From contig JAOTOL010001455.1 in the NCBI GenBank assembly GCA_034440575.1, positions 558,001 through 622,000 of the forward strand: a stretch of DNA of 64,000 nucleotides, in the 5' to 3' direction. Shown here in pieces: positions 22,151-33,605 of this stretch. Position 1 is the stretch's first letter. Each line of letters opens with the position of its first letter. This DNA comes from Imbricaverruca yamaguchii (Eukaryota; Arthropoda; Thecostraca; Neoverrucidae). The notes beneath the pieces are model-generated. The model worked only from the letters and a program-made list of their open reading frames with translations, had not been told where the DNA came from and ran no database searches. A program made the translations under genes and the position numbers.

Positions 22151-23895
22151 AGCTGATGTGAATGTTGTTGGTGTGGTACCTACAGTGCTCCTGCTAGCTT
22201 TGTGGCATACATATATTGAAATGGCGATTGAAGGAGTTTTGGGTGTTCGCCACCGAGAAGCGATGGATACGATACGGATACCCTCTCTTTGGCAGAATGC
22301 CTTAAGTGGTTCTCTGTCTTAAATCGTTCAGGGCTAAAGCTATTGCAGTTTAGCAGGACAAGGCCTGTGTTTAACGTGGTGTTGCAGGTGTCGCAGTGAG
22401 GTGCTGTGTATTGGTCACCTCTAATTGATGCTGTTAGTTGTGTGCAACCAGTTCTAAGTCTAGTAAGGATGACATCTTTTCATCGGTGAGATTGATTTGA
22501 TGTGTTCCATGTGCCTATCGTTCGTTTAATCGCGTACGTGTGGTTTGATTTGTGGTATGTTGAGTTGTGTTGTGTCCATGTGTTCTGTTGATGCTGGCGA
22601 ATGTGGCGTTGTAGGAGTGGGTTGCGATCGTCTACCGAATATTCTACGCTAGGGTAGGTGCTCATTGTTAAGGCTTGCTTTGCGAGCCGGTCTGCTTCTT
22701 CGTTACCCGGGATGTTGGCGTGGCCAGGAATCCAGAGGAAGGAAAAGTTCATGTTTCCGGTATGGACCACGTTTTGTTGGATTATTTCAATAAAGTGATG
22801 TACAATCGTGGGTGTTGCAAAATGACTGGAAGAAGATGGATTTGAAGTCTGAGCAAATTACTAGGCTTCTAGCTTTATTCCTCCTCCAAGAGAATGGAGA
22901 TAGGGGCCAGAATGGCTATTGCTTCGGCAGAGTAGATGGAAAAGTTATCCGGTAGACGCTTAGAAAGGCTGTGACCTAGTCCAGTGATGACAATGCCTAT
23001 CTTAGCGTCGTGTTTCGATCCATTAGTGAATACGAGTGATTTATGACTGTTGTCATCGGCAAACTTGTGGAAGATGCCAAGAATTTCCGCCGATGCGACA
23101 GTGGATTTCTTCTCCGAGAGCAGGTGGCCTTTGGTTGTTTCAAGAGCAACCTTTGGTTGACTGAAAGTCCCTAATGGTCGAGCTACAGTAGATGGATTGC
23201 GAGGTTTAGATCTGAGAGAGCCGTGGGTATTTGAATGCTATATGGTGGAAGTTTACACAAAAATCGGATTTTGTCGTATCTGTCAGGCGTTCAGCAGCAC
23301 TGTGCGGGATAATCTTTTGGTGGATTTTATTTTGATGTGGTAGCGGCACAGCTGTTGTGTCCCGAAGTGGAGTGGGAGCGAGTTTGAGTCCCCTAGAAGA
23401 CCGGCTATTGATGTGGCGCTGAGGGAACCGGTGGCTGCTCTGGTGGATCAAATTGTTTGTTTTGGATTATTTCTATCTTTCGACTCTGACTTTGTGAAAT
23501 GGTGGAAGAAATGATTCTGTTGTATTGTAGGATGGGTCGTATGATCGATGTGTACAGTCGTAGTAGTGCTTTCCTGTCTCCGCCCAAGTCTGTGGATGCA
23601 AGTGCACGGAATATGATGACTCGCTTCGCGCATCGCTTCGAGAAGGAGGTGGTGAGTGTGTGTTGAAACTGAGTTGTTCTTCGAAGTCCAAGAATACGTA
23701 AATGCTTCCGTGATGTTGAACTATCCGCCAGGTGATGCTGTCGGAAATGACTTCGTCTGGGCATACTATTGCCTTGCTCTCTGTGTGCGCTTATGCCTGG
23801 GCTGACGGGAGGGGGAAGGGGGGGGGGTGAGCCCAAGCCAAAGTTCAAGCTCACGGTCCAAGCGGTTTGAATTGTTGAAAATGTGCGCTGCAAAC
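22151..23895 (-). pseudogene. I-group LINE ORF2, 3' half, decayed
   Basis: Minus-strand fragments of the same family as 43375-49325. 23405-23893 gives the post-catalytic RT region (LGGDRKALLRLYTSIIRPIL). 22480-22770 gives the end of the RNase H domain (FLWIPGHANIPGNEEADRLA, with the conserved His and Asp) and the Gln/Asn/His-rich C-terminal linker. In between, the frame is broken several times; RNase H remnants such as 'FTNGSKHDAKIGIV'-like words can be read in shifted frames near 23000. It lacks the EN domain and the RT catalytic part, and stops at about 23895. Dead copy. Confidence 0.85.
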
Positions 23896-24059
23896 TATCT
23901 CTATGCCAAGAAACTCGCGAAGTCTAACATCAGCTATGTTACGATGCTACCTGCAACAATATAACGAAAACATTTTTCCGGGGGCCAATCCCCCCCCCCC
24001 ACATCAGCAAACACAAATGCATGGTAGGGGCACTAAAGCCCAGCGTGCATGCCTCCCAC

Positions 24060-24600
24060 GCCATCATTTTGCATGCTTTTTTGCTCCTAGTGTGATTTCC
24101 AAGGGTAGCAGCGCCAGGTTTTTGGGTCTATGTACGATCTTTTTACCACGTCGTCATTTGTTGGGATGCCTATCGCCATTCTTAGTGATCTCAACACGTC
24201 TTTTGGGGCACATGTGTTGGTGAATTTTGGAGCGATTGCCGGGACTATGGAGTGATTTTCCATGTCCGGACTTCGTTGTTACCCCGGCATCATTTATTGG
24301 ATGTTCCCGATAAGACTTCCCCCCCGGTGCGACCTGTCCAGCCCCTAGCGTAATTTTCAGGGGCCTAGGTGCAACTTTTTGGCACCTTCAGGCTCAGCGT
24401 GATTTTCACGGGCCACAGCGCATCCTTTTGCGATCCCTGTTGTGATTTTGAAGAACCCTGGCACGACGTTTCCTGCCACAGCGTGATTTTCTGGACCGAG
24501 GCACGAACTTGTGTGACCCCAGCGTGACTTCCAGGTGCCCAGCCCGTCTTCTTGCTGGCCCCATCGTGAGTATGGCAAGACTTCTTGGGTGCACAGCATT
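24060..24600. repeat. Degenerate GC-rich minisatellite, orientation 2
   Basis: About 15 diverged units of roughly 31-35 bp: 'cagcgtgattttcacgggcc', 'ggcacgaacttgtgtgaccc', 'cagcgtgacttccaggtgcc' and so on. Reverse-complement relative of 16670-17220. Confidence 0.7.
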
Positions 24601-24639
24601 TAAGTGATTAAATGCTGTACTTCACCTATGTACGACTCC

Positions 24640-24685
24640 ACTTATATATTCTCCAATATTCTGTACAGGCTTGTAGCCCATACTT

Positions 24686-24755
<70 letters not shown>

Positions 24756-25290
24756 GCAACACAAAGCCACTAGACTAATCAGTGTACTATGCAACTCAGA
24801 ATATGGGGGGAAATGTATGCCATTATATTTTTACTCAATCAAGTGTAGGCAATTAATGGGGGGGGGCATGATGGAAATATATAAACTTAGTAAAGGGCTA
24901 GATCAGGTCAATCTGAATGATGCCCTTCTATATAGACTGTCATATACAGGCCATCAATTCAGGTTAGACAAGTCCAGGTGTAGGGCAGTTAAGCAACAAC
25001 AGTGCTTCAGTGGAAGGATTGTTGACAGGTGGAATAGTCCGTCCGCTGATGTCGTCAGGAGTCCGTCTTTGAATGCATTCGAAAATAGGCTGGAGACCTT
25101 TTCTAGGTTGCAAAATCTTGTTGTTTGGTTCTAAGTAGTCTTCGATGGAGTGATGTTTATGCTAGGTAGGTGCAAACTCTACATGCCCATTTAAGGAGGT
25201 GTGGATTGGTCTGAAAATCATTGGTAGGACACTCGAGTCACGTGTTTTATGAGGCCAAGTGAATGGAGCTAAGTAGGTAAGGTATATAGA
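24640..25290 (+). mobile_element. CR1 LINE fragment interrupted by (AT)n
   Basis: A plus-strand CR1 piece. The protein reads as the RT thumb and C-terminus: QHKATRLISVLCNSEYG upstream, then 24817-25134 (IYKLSKGLDQVNLNDALLYR through NAFENRLETFSRL). It matches the C-terminus of the element at 29541-30677 (KIVRGLDQVNLNDALQFRVS) at a moderate level, so it is a different, older subfamily. An (AT)n tract (24687-24753) sits where the 'EYSVQAWSPYL' region should be. 3' UTR continues to about 25290. Confidence 0.85.
24687..24753. repeat. (AT)n microsatellite
   Basis: About 67 bp of nearly pure alternating AT inside CR1 coding sequence. Confidence 0.97.
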
Positions 25291-25424
25291 CAGTGATGAG
25301 TTTGGGGATGTTGGTGGACGTATTCTTCGGAATTTGGGATGTGGTGTTGATTCGAGTGAAGTGTTTTTGCCACGGTTGTGGTATCTTCCCTTTGTGGACT
25401 TACCCAAGATGGACCACTGTGTCT

Positions 25425-26860
25425 CTAATTAAGTCTCATCACCATAACTGTATGACTAATGCAATGCAAAACTTTGTTCCGAAATACATTGGGCAAAAAG
25501 ATGAGCGCTTTAGCATCTCTGCATACAATCACCGACCAAGCAGTGAAGTCATCCGATGACTTAGTGAACATCCTGCGGGCAAACACTCCAAAAGATTTGC
25601 CTTCTTCTCTAGTCGCCGTCAGTCTTTTCACCAACGGCCCAGTCTAGAAAACAATCGACATAATTTTGGACCATGTGTATTCAAATGCTAACACTACGCT
25701 CCCCAAGTTTCCCAGAATGTGATTTGCGAAGTATTCTGTGGCTTTAAAATGGAAGTGCCTTTCTGCTATCTAGAAGGTAGCTTTTACCAGCAAATTAATG
25801 GCGTGTTATTGGCTCCCTTTGGTTGTGATATTTGTGCAGTACTACATGCCCTATGCTGAACAAAAAGTACTGCATGAAAACTCCGCAGTACCGTTGATGT
25901 ACTACGGGTACGTTGATGACATTTTCGTATATGTGGTTAGTGTCGATGACCTTCATGTTCGGAAAGAAAAACTTGATGCCGAATCTGCACTAGATCTGGA
26001 TGACCAATGAGCTTCCCTTTTTTGGACCTAATGATCGGTGTTAGTAGTGCAAAATTCCAAACTGACGCATACGTAAAACCTACAAACCTGGAATGATGCA
26101 TGAACGGTGAGGGCGATTGTGCTGATAGTTACAGGCGCGGTGTGATCCGCGCGTACTCGAGAAGAGCGTCCAAACATAGCCCCTCGTGGTACCTGATTAA
26201 CCGCGAACTCTCCCACGTACGTCAGCTGATCGTGAATAACAGATATGGTAAATCAGATTTGGACGAATTATCACACGGCATGATACACAAGTACATTACT
26301 CGCGTCGGCTCCAGACTAATCCGTCATAACAGCAAATGCACCACAATCCACTGCAAAACACGATCACCCTTAAATGGGAGAAGGTGAAGAGGTCATACGA
26401 AACACTGCCATCAAAGGCACGACATCTGCCCAGTATGATCGCGAAATTGGTGTCGTTGTTTACTATCAGGCGTAAAAAGTATGATCCTTCGCCCTACGGA
26501 ACGTCCTTCGTCCATATTCAAACCTGTCATATTGAAACCAACCGATGTAGTTTTTCGTTTCAAGTACAATACCTGGGGTTGCAGAACCCGTAACGTCACA
26601 CAACTACAACTACAACTATACGTACACCGGTGACCTGGCTACAATACGTGGCCGCCGCCTCATCATGCACCTCCGGTAGGGTAGCCCAAAAATTGAATTT
26701 CTTAACAGAGCACGGCACACATCTTACCCGAAACCTATTCACAGCCAACGCTACCATCTTGCTACACTGCTGTGATCATAGACGCCTGGCGGCAACTGAA
26801 GCCATCTACATTCGTAAAACAGCTCCACCATCAATGTACACATATATGCTGATATATGCT
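25425..26860 (+). pseudogene. Penelope-like element, RT and C-terminal remnant
   Basis: Conserved Penelope-type words appear in order but in shifting frames: VSLFTNGPV (about 25617-25643; family form SLFTNVP), 'KTIDIILDHVYSN', EVPFCYLEGSFYQQINGV (about 25747-25800), then the catalytic block YYGYVDDIFVYV (25897-25935), KLDAESAL, then SYRRGVIRAYSRRASKHSPS (about 26118-26180). A final piece, CDHRRLAATEAIYIRKTAPP (about 26770-26830), fits the tail of the GIY-YIG endonuclease domain; the GIY-YIG motif itself is not visible. The two catalytic Asp of YVDD are kept, but the frame changes at least five times and in-frame stops occur, so it is dead. Penelope elements use RT plus GIY-YIG endonuclease instead of an APE endonuclease. 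Confidence 0.85.
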
Positions 26861-26979
26861 GCCATATATGACAGACACCTGCCATTTGCATGAGCGCATC
26901 AGTGTCTTTCATGCTTATGGCGTGTTCTGCATCTCATGACTATTGTGCATTGTGTATTGTGTACCTTGTATTGTGCCTA

Positions 26980-27040
26980 TTGCATGTCTCTGATGAGCGC
27001 ATGTCACGAAATGTTGACATAAGTTCCTTTTGATTTTGTG
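26980..27040 (+). ncRNA. Possible degenerate hammerhead ribozyme downstream of the Penelope remnant
   Basis: The words CTGATGA (26990-26996) and GAAA (27008-27011) are separated by 11 nt and followed by TGT TG ACA and TAA, which could be a 3-bp stem III and a UA cleavage site. This is the order of a minimal type I hammerhead, and Penelope-like elements are known to carry such ribozymes. Stem II pairs poorly and stem I is weak, so the call is tentative and may be chance. Confidence 0.2.
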
Positions 27041-27254
27041 TGTGTCTCTAAACTTGGAAGTGTTGTAACTGAAGCTGTATATATTATTATTTGCTTTTTT
27101 GCTTGTATGGCACCTACACGCGATTCATGTGTTGGTTCCTGAAGATGGTCAAGGCGGGCATCGACAAAGGCGTGCATGACTGTGAATTACATTTTTCCAT
27201 ATCAGTGCTGATTTTCTATGCATATACATATATCAATATTTTATACACATATAT

Positions 27255-27256
<2 letters not shown>

Positions 27257-27308
<52 letters not shown>
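27257..27308. repeat. (AT)n microsatellite
   Basis: About 50 bp of alternating AT. Confidence 0.95.
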
Positions 27309-27310
<2 letters not shown>

Positions 27311-27349
27311 CCATACCATATCATATCTATTTGTATTTCACATAGCATT

Positions 27350-28583
27350 TCACATGAGTTGGTTCAAACATCCATCATGAGCAGCACAGAGTGTCCTTGT
27401 GCCCAGAGCTGTGCTGCTGCATTGTTCCATCCAACATCTAGCATTTAGTTTTGAGTAAAGCCGTCTGGCAATGCTCGGCCCGGCCTGGCGTTTCTGCACG
27501 GCAGGGGCGGCTCTGCTTCCGTCCAAGTGTCCACCGCCTGGCTGTTTTCCACAGGTTAAGGCAGCACGGGGCCAGATGTAACGGTCGGTAAACACCCATG
27601 GTGGTGGAGGGTCGGGTTCTGGTTTTCCAAGAAAGGAGGCAGAATAACAGGCCGGCCATACTGGTGTGACGATCGTTAGGCGGCGGATTGGCGGATTTGC
27701 CAGGAGTCCGCATGGTCTGTCCGACAGTGTGGAATTTCATCCAACGCGTCGCAAAATAGATGGTCTCCACACTCTGACCCCACTGACCCGGGCGGGTTGT
27801 GACTTGCAGACTGCTGGCGCAAGCCGTCGTTGTTATGCTAAAGTTCGGTTCACACTATGGCCTTTTGACGCTTTCCGAACGTTTATTCATCATTTTTAGG
27901 CAGTTTCGTCAGATGAACAGCAATCGAACGTATTTCAGACGCCCGTCAAAACTGCCTTTTACGTACGTTTAACGCGATCCGACCGGGTAATGAACGTCTA
28001 TATAGCGTCAAACAGATATATTTGGTTTATCTTTCAAACGCTCATTCGGCGTTTAATATCCTGTTAGTATGATTGAGTGATCGCGAGATATTCGAAGTTT
28101 TGTTGGCTGTCTATGGCCAGGTTGGAAGTATTGATATGCCTGTGGCTAGAATATTGTATTTCCTATCACACCTCTTTTGGCCACGTGGTAGACAACGAAT
28201 TTTGCAAGTATCTCTGAAGAACATAACCATGTAGGAAATCCTTGGCCCAGTGAGTTCTAAGTGTCTATTGTAAGCAATGAAAAACCCCTCACAATTCCTG
28301 ATAACCCAAACACCACTTGGCATTGCCAAGTTATGCATGGTGATGGAAACATTCATAATTTCCATTGCTGTAAATGCAAATTCATTTGCATTTGTAGAGC
28401 AAAAAGCATTGGTTGTCATCCCCAGTGTCAACTACAGATGCTCCTCTATTGTGATGTGTGCATGATATGCACATTGAAATATGTACGTGCTGATTTTGGT
28501 CGTCACTACCAAGATACACATAAGTTCATGTCCCAAGATAGGCTACAAAGTTGATCCATCTGCTTCATCTACAGACTCATGGT
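27350..28583. other. No gene recognised
   Basis: Moderately GC-rich to about 27800, AT-rich after. A Cys-rich frame at 28261-28554 (+) contains CCKCKFICIC and CDVCMIC, but no known zinc-finger spacing and no splice context. The left end of a possible DNA-transposon terminal repeat is at about 27839 (see below). Confidence 0.4.
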
Positions 28584-28805
28584 TTAGCTTGCTGGAACTC
28601 GAGGTTCAGCACGGGAAACTGGCTGATGCTGTCGACAAAATTGCACCAGGAAGACCTCGTGTAGTTCATTGTTGCACTTCTGCATTATGTCTTTATTTCT
28701 GGCATATTCCGCAACAACACCCAAATCCTTCTTTTTTGAAGTCACAACTTGTAAGTGGTCACCCATCAAGTATGTATCCTTGGTATGCTGTCTACCTACA
28801 ATCAT
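28584..28805 (-). mobile_element. Short CR1-type RT fragment
   Basis: The minus-strand frame contains DTYLMGDHLQVVTSKKKDLG and VVAEY, the usual 'Y.mg..L..v..ekDLGV' block that follows the catalytic palm in CR1 reverse transcriptases. Isolated and diverged. Confidence 0.6.
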
Positions 28806-29239
28806 TATCTTGCACTAATCAAAGTTACATTTCATTTGTCACTTTTTGACCACTTTACAGGCTTATCCCATTATTTTTCTTGAGAGTCCTGATGACAAAA
28901 GAAAAAAGAAACATGTAGTATTCTGAAACTTTTGCTGTCCAGTTGAGCTCAGCAAGCTTGCAGTCAAGTCTGTCGCAGCATTCAACGCTATTTGTTCAAG
29001 TGGCAACTAATGACAGATTCAAATGTGTTTTATAGGCATTGGAAAATCATGGTTGTTCACCCAAGATGTAAAGGTGGGAAGTAATAGTTTTGGACTGTGC
29101 ATGCAGCCTTCATCTTTCATGCTTCTCGGACAGGAAAAACACTTGACGACAACTTAAAAGCAAAAATGTCAGAACATAACTTGAGACATATCTCAGCTTG
29201 CATCGTTACAACTATTCAGGACTTTCACACAATTTGAAT
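28806..29239. other. No gene recognised
   Basis: AT-rich flank up to the CR1 target duplication. No feature seen. Confidence 0.5.
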
Positions 29240-29248
29240 TGGCGGCAG

Positions 29249-29273
29249 TCATAAAGTCATAAAGTGTGTCATA
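29249..29273 (-). repeat. CR1 3'-terminal 8-bp tail repeat
   Basis: On the minus strand the last bases are imperfect copies of ACTTTATG (CTTTATGACACACTTTATGA and so on). CR1 elements end in short 8-bp repeats, not poly(A), and prime on them. The truncated copy at 19798 has three copies of the same unit. Confidence 0.85.
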
Positions 29274-29540
29274 AAGTGTTAAGGCTTAATAAGGGCCACA
29301 AGGGCCCATCTGGGTCAAGCCTGTCTAGAAGATATTAGAAAGTACATGTTCACACCTATCAATTCCAAACCCATGCAATCCCTCCACCTGTGCCACCACA
29401 GCCAATCTCATCAGTATGACATCGCAAAGGAAGTTGCCAAATCCACTGCTAGGTACACCCCATATAGTACAACATAATACTAGCATAATGTTATACCCTA
29501 TATAGCTAGTGAAAATACTCAATATCCCATGCATCACAAG

Positions 29541-30700
29541 TTAGAATTCAAAAACAACATTTTCCTGTCTAAAAAATTTATCCACCCTACTTTTAAAGAC
29601 ATTCAATGAGGGACTCCCCACTGCATCAGCAGGCAGCCTATTCCATTGGTCAACAACCCTTTGACTGAAGACCTGTTGTCGTTTAACTGTCCTGCACCTC
29701 ACTTTGTCTAACCTGAATTGATGACCCCTATGGGATACTCTAAACTGCAGAGCATCATTCAAATTGACCTGATCTAGCCCTCTAACAATTTTGTACATTT
29801 CAATCATGTCTCCCCTTAATCTCCTATACTTGAGTGAGTACATATCTAATGCATTAAGCCTTTCTCCATATTCTAAGTTACTTAATCCATTGACGAGTCT
29901 AGTGGCTTTGCGCTGGACTCTTTCTAACATATCTATACCCTTTTCTAGGTAGGGGCTCCATGCTTGTACAGAGTACTCCAAGTGGGGCCGCACATATGCT
30001 AAGTACAGCTTTTTCATGACTTCCCTGCTCTTATATTTCACACTTCTATTAATGAGTCCCAGCATTCTGAGTGCCCTATTTCTAGCTGAGATACATTGTT
30101 TTTCTGCTTTAAGGTCTTTTGAGACCAACACACCTAAGTCCCTTTCCTCTTCAATAACATCCAGTTCCCTCCCTCCCATTTTATAACTGAATGTCTCGCC
30201 TGCAGACCCTATATGCATAACCTTACACTTATCATAGTTGAAAGTCATCTGCCATTGATCAGCCCACTCTTTTAGGTCGTCCAAATCTAGTTGAATATTA
30301 CTAGATTGATCTCTGCTGTTAGCCACTCCTACCAGCTTGATGTCATCAGCAAATTTGAACACTCTATTCCTCAGCCCTACTTCAATGTTGTTCACAAAGA
30401 TGATAAAGAGGAGGGGCCCTAGAACAGAGCCCTGTGGCACTCCACTCAGAACATCTTTCCAACCAGATTTACATCCATTCAATACTACCCTTTGTTTCCT
30501 TCCCTGCAACCATGCTTCAATCCAATGTAGAACTTTTCCTACAATCCCATGTTGTTGTAATTGATGAATTAACCTTCCATGTGGAACTTTATCAAAAGCT
30601 TTGCTAAAGTCCAAGTACACAACATCCATCCTGCTTTCATTGTCTACTTCTTTGGTAACATACTCAATGAACTCCAATAGGTTAGTTAAACAAAACCTTT
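29541..30700 (-). pseudogene. CR1 ORF2, reverse transcriptase palm to C-terminus
   Basis: A 378-codon open frame on the minus strand. Motifs in order: VVYLDFSKAFDKVPH (RT motif A, first catalytic Asp), SGVPQGSVLGPLLFIIFVND-like block with N for D (motif B), VFKFADDIKLVG (motif C, catalytic Asp pair), EEERDLGVLVSKDLK, then the thumb (HLEYSVQAWSPYL, RVQRKATRLV) and a conserved C-terminus ending VFEF. The frame can be followed a little upstream of its first Met (FCLTNLLEFIE) to about 30700. There it abuts the EN linker directly: the RT fingers, with the expected NYRPISLTS-type block and the FRKGKS block, are absent. The catalytic residues are intact but the fold is not. Confidence 0.9.
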
Positions 30701-32010
30701 GAGATCGAAAAGGTCACCTGCCATGGCATGGCCTACAGATGTTCCTATTGTACCAGAATTATCTTTAGTGAAGACTGATGAGAATTGCTTGCTTAGGGAT
30801 TCCACAATGTCGCAATCATCAACCACTATTTCCCCATCTACCTCCAGTGGTCCTACACTACACTTTTTAGCCTTAAATTTATAGAAGCTAAAGAATCTCT
30901 TAGCATTACCTGCTGAACATTCTCGAGCAAAGTTGATTTCAGCAAGTCTTTTAGATGCTCTAACACACCTCCTAACTTTATTTCTAGCTATTCTATATGA
31001 TTCTAGGTTTAACCCAGAGTTAGTATCTTTTAGTTTCTTGAATGCTTGTTTCTTTGAGTCCAGTAATTGCTTAACTTCCCTAGTCAGCCACGAAGGGTGC
31101 TTAACCCTGTTTGATCTAATTTGCCTACTGGGAATGAACCTAACCTGACCCTGAAATAGCTTATCTTTTATCATTGTCCACATTTCATAAGCATCTAAGC
31201 CATTCAATATGTCTTCCCAATTAATTTCACTTAGGAAGCTCCTGAACTCACTGTAATTCCCTTTTGTAAAATTCGGAATCAATGTTCTGTTGGTTACTAC
31301 CCTTCCAACATATAATGAGAAGCGTATAATGTTGTGATCACTATTACCAAAGGTCTCTCCTACGTTAACATTTTGCACAAAATTTTCCTCATTAGTAAGC
31401 ACTAGATCTAATATTTTATTTTCCCTTGTAGGCTCGTGTATCATTTGAAAGAAGAAATTGTCCTCAAAACAAGCCATGAAACATCTTTCTGATTTGCTTA
31501 CACCTATTGTTTTTTTCCCAATCCTGCTATGTTGAAATCCCCCAACAAAATAGTTCTCTCCTGTACTCTCCTACTTATCTCTTCCTGCATCAGCCTGTCA
31601 GTGTTTTCATTCTGGTCTGGAGGTCTATAGAATGCCCCAATCCTAAATTTTGTTCCATTCTTCAGAATTATATCTAACCACAAAGATTCTACTCCTGCAC
31701 TATGTACTCCATCCTCTATGGAATGACATTTCATTACTTGCCTAACATACAAGAGAATGCCACCTCCTATCCTTGCCTCTCTTTGATAGGCATGCATGTT
31801 GTAGCCTGTCAATTCAAATTCTTGCAAGTTGTCTCCAAACATGCTTTCGTTAACCCATGCTTCTGTTATGCACACCAAATCTAGCTGTTCAGACAACATA
31901 TATGCATGCAGTTCCCCAATTTTGCTCCTAACACTTCTGGCATTGACATAAAAACATGATAAATTATTCCTTCCATTGCTTGCTATGCTTCTCTCTTTAT
32001 CAGCTACATC
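30686..32010 (-). pseudogene. CR1 ORF2, APE endonuclease and linker
   Basis: 31504-31899 with upstream sequence to about 32010 encodes the endonuclease N-terminus (SCFYVNARSVRSKIGELH, then DLVCITEAWV with the catalytic Glu, GGGILLYVR, RIGAFYRPP, LLGDFNIAG with Asp/Asn). After a frameshift near 31490, 30686-31477 gives DLVLTNEE and NSDHNIIRFSL (catalytic Asp-His), then the basic linker to the RT. The endonuclease nicks target DNA to prime reverse transcription. The ORF2 frame is open back into the end of ORF1 with no in-frame ATG; a G6 run just after an ATG at 32017 suggests a one-base slip at the original start. Confidence 0.88.
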
Positions 32011-32024
32011 CCCCCATGTCCTGC

Positions 32025-32898
32025 CTAGTTTCCCTGTTTCCTGTTGAGAGCCTCCTCATACCTATTGCTGAGCAATTCCACTCCTCTCTTGCTCAGATGT
32101 AATCCATCTAAAGCAAACATCTCCGTCCTGCCCCAAAACTCCCCCCACAAATCCAAGAACTGCACCCCAAGCTCCTTACAAATGTTGGCCACCCTGGTAT
32201 TGAGCCCAATGGCCCTCGAATACCACTCCATGTTTGCATGGACCATAGGGAGGATGGATGTCACCACTCCTCTTTTCCTACTTCCTGCTAAACTACCTAT
32301 CAAAGCCCTATAGGCTTTCATTGTTTCCTCTGTATTATTTTTTCCTACATCGTTAACTCCAACCTGCACAATTACCGTTGCACCCTCTCCACTTCCCCTC
32401 ATTACTCCCTCCAGCCTATCCCTAACATCTTTCACCTGCGCTCCCGGGTAGCAAACACGCATCCGTCTGCTGGGATTCTTGCTACAAAATGTTCGATCCA
32501 TGTACCGAACCCTGGAATCCCCTATGACTAAAACCTCTCTCTCTCCATCTATCTTCAGCCATCTGGTCATCCCCACCTCCGTCCCTCTCATCATTACCTT
32601 CCCTCTCCTCCAGTGCATCAAACCTATTTTTAATTGGGACGCCCATGTCCACCTTCCTTAGCGCCAGTCGGGTGCTATGGCGCCTTGCCACCTTCCAACT
32701 GCCACCATCCCGGACCAAGCCATCCGAACTCCCATCAGTCCTCCGCTCGGGCACCCGAGTTGCCTGGCTGGCACCTCCCATGATGGGTCCCGCCACCAAA
32801 CACTTCAAGCGCTCCACCTCCCCCGTTAACATATCTAACCTCTTACTCAAGTCCCCAATGATTCCCACACACTTACAATTCCCACAGTCTCCTTCCAT
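32025..32898 (-). pseudogene. CR1 ORF1 with SGNH/GDSL-esterase-like domain
   Basis: Two overlapping minus-strand frames form one protein of about 290 residues. The first (from ATG at 32898) has a Cys-rich start (CGNCKC), a leucine-heptad stretch (IIGDLSKRLDMLTGEVERLK, likely coiled coil), and a long charged linker (DALEEREGNDERDGGGDD). A slip within a GA-rich run near 32535-32560 shifts to the second frame, which carries esterase blocks in order: EVLVIGDSRVRY (block I, GDS nucleophile), VIVQVGVNDVG (block III, GxND) and LDGLHLSKRG (block V, DxxH). This order is that of SGNH hydrolases, and CR1-group ORF1 proteins with an esterase domain are described. It ends 32025, about 8 nt before the ORF2 start region. 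Confidence 0.85.
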
Positions 32899-33049
32899 TT
32901 TTGTTGTTGTTTTTTTTTCTTTCTACTCTTAGTACTAAGTCTAGTTACTGTAAGCTTGTAAGCCTACAAGTATCTACTGTAATATATCTACAGTAATACA
33001 GTAATATAGCCTATAAGTATCTACAATACACTATAATCCCGTATAATTA

Positions 33050-33605
33050 CACTAGATATGAAGATACCTACTGTAATTTATGCCCACTATTTTAGTCCTA
33101 AAATCTATCTTAAACTTACACACCAATTTGACACAAACTTATTCACTACAGAAGCCTACACTATAGAATTATACACTCTAGAATTACACACTACAGAGCT
33201 CACACCACACAAATATACACCACTGAATCAAACACTGTAGTACCCGTCCACAACACCCAACAATCCTGCAGTTACACTAGGATATGAAGATATACCTAGT
33301 GTAATGCTATGCCTACTATCTTAGTCTTAAAATCTATCTTAAACTTAAACACCAAATTGACACAGCCAACACCCTTAGAACTTAACAAAATGGCGCTGGG
33401 CAGCCTCCCTGGGTTAATATATTTGCTGGTCTAATTTGTTACACTAGGATATGAAGATATACCTAGTGTAATGCTATGCCCACTATCTTAGTCTTAAAAT
33501 CTATCTTAAACGTAAACACCAAATTGACACAGCCAACACCCTTAGAACTTAACAAAATGGCGCTGGGCAGCCTCCCTGGGTTAATATATTTGCTGGCCTA
33601 ATTTG
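33050..33605 (-). promoter_or_regulatory. CR1 5' UTR tandem monomers of 167 bp
   Basis: Two near-identical monomers start at 33272 and 33439 (word 'ttacactaggatatgaagat'), and a diverged partial one near 33050. Shared words include 'cttagtcttaaaatctatct', 'acaccaaattgacacagcca' and 'aaaatggcgctgggcagcct'. They lie exactly where a LINE's internal promoter should be, upstream of ORF1 in the element's orientation. The promoter role is inferred by analogy with monomeric 5' UTRs of other LINEs. Confidence 0.7.

Noticed and set aside
28261..28554. Cys-rich zinc-finger-like protein
   Set aside because: Cys spacing fits no finger class I know, and no splice sites or homologous copy support it.
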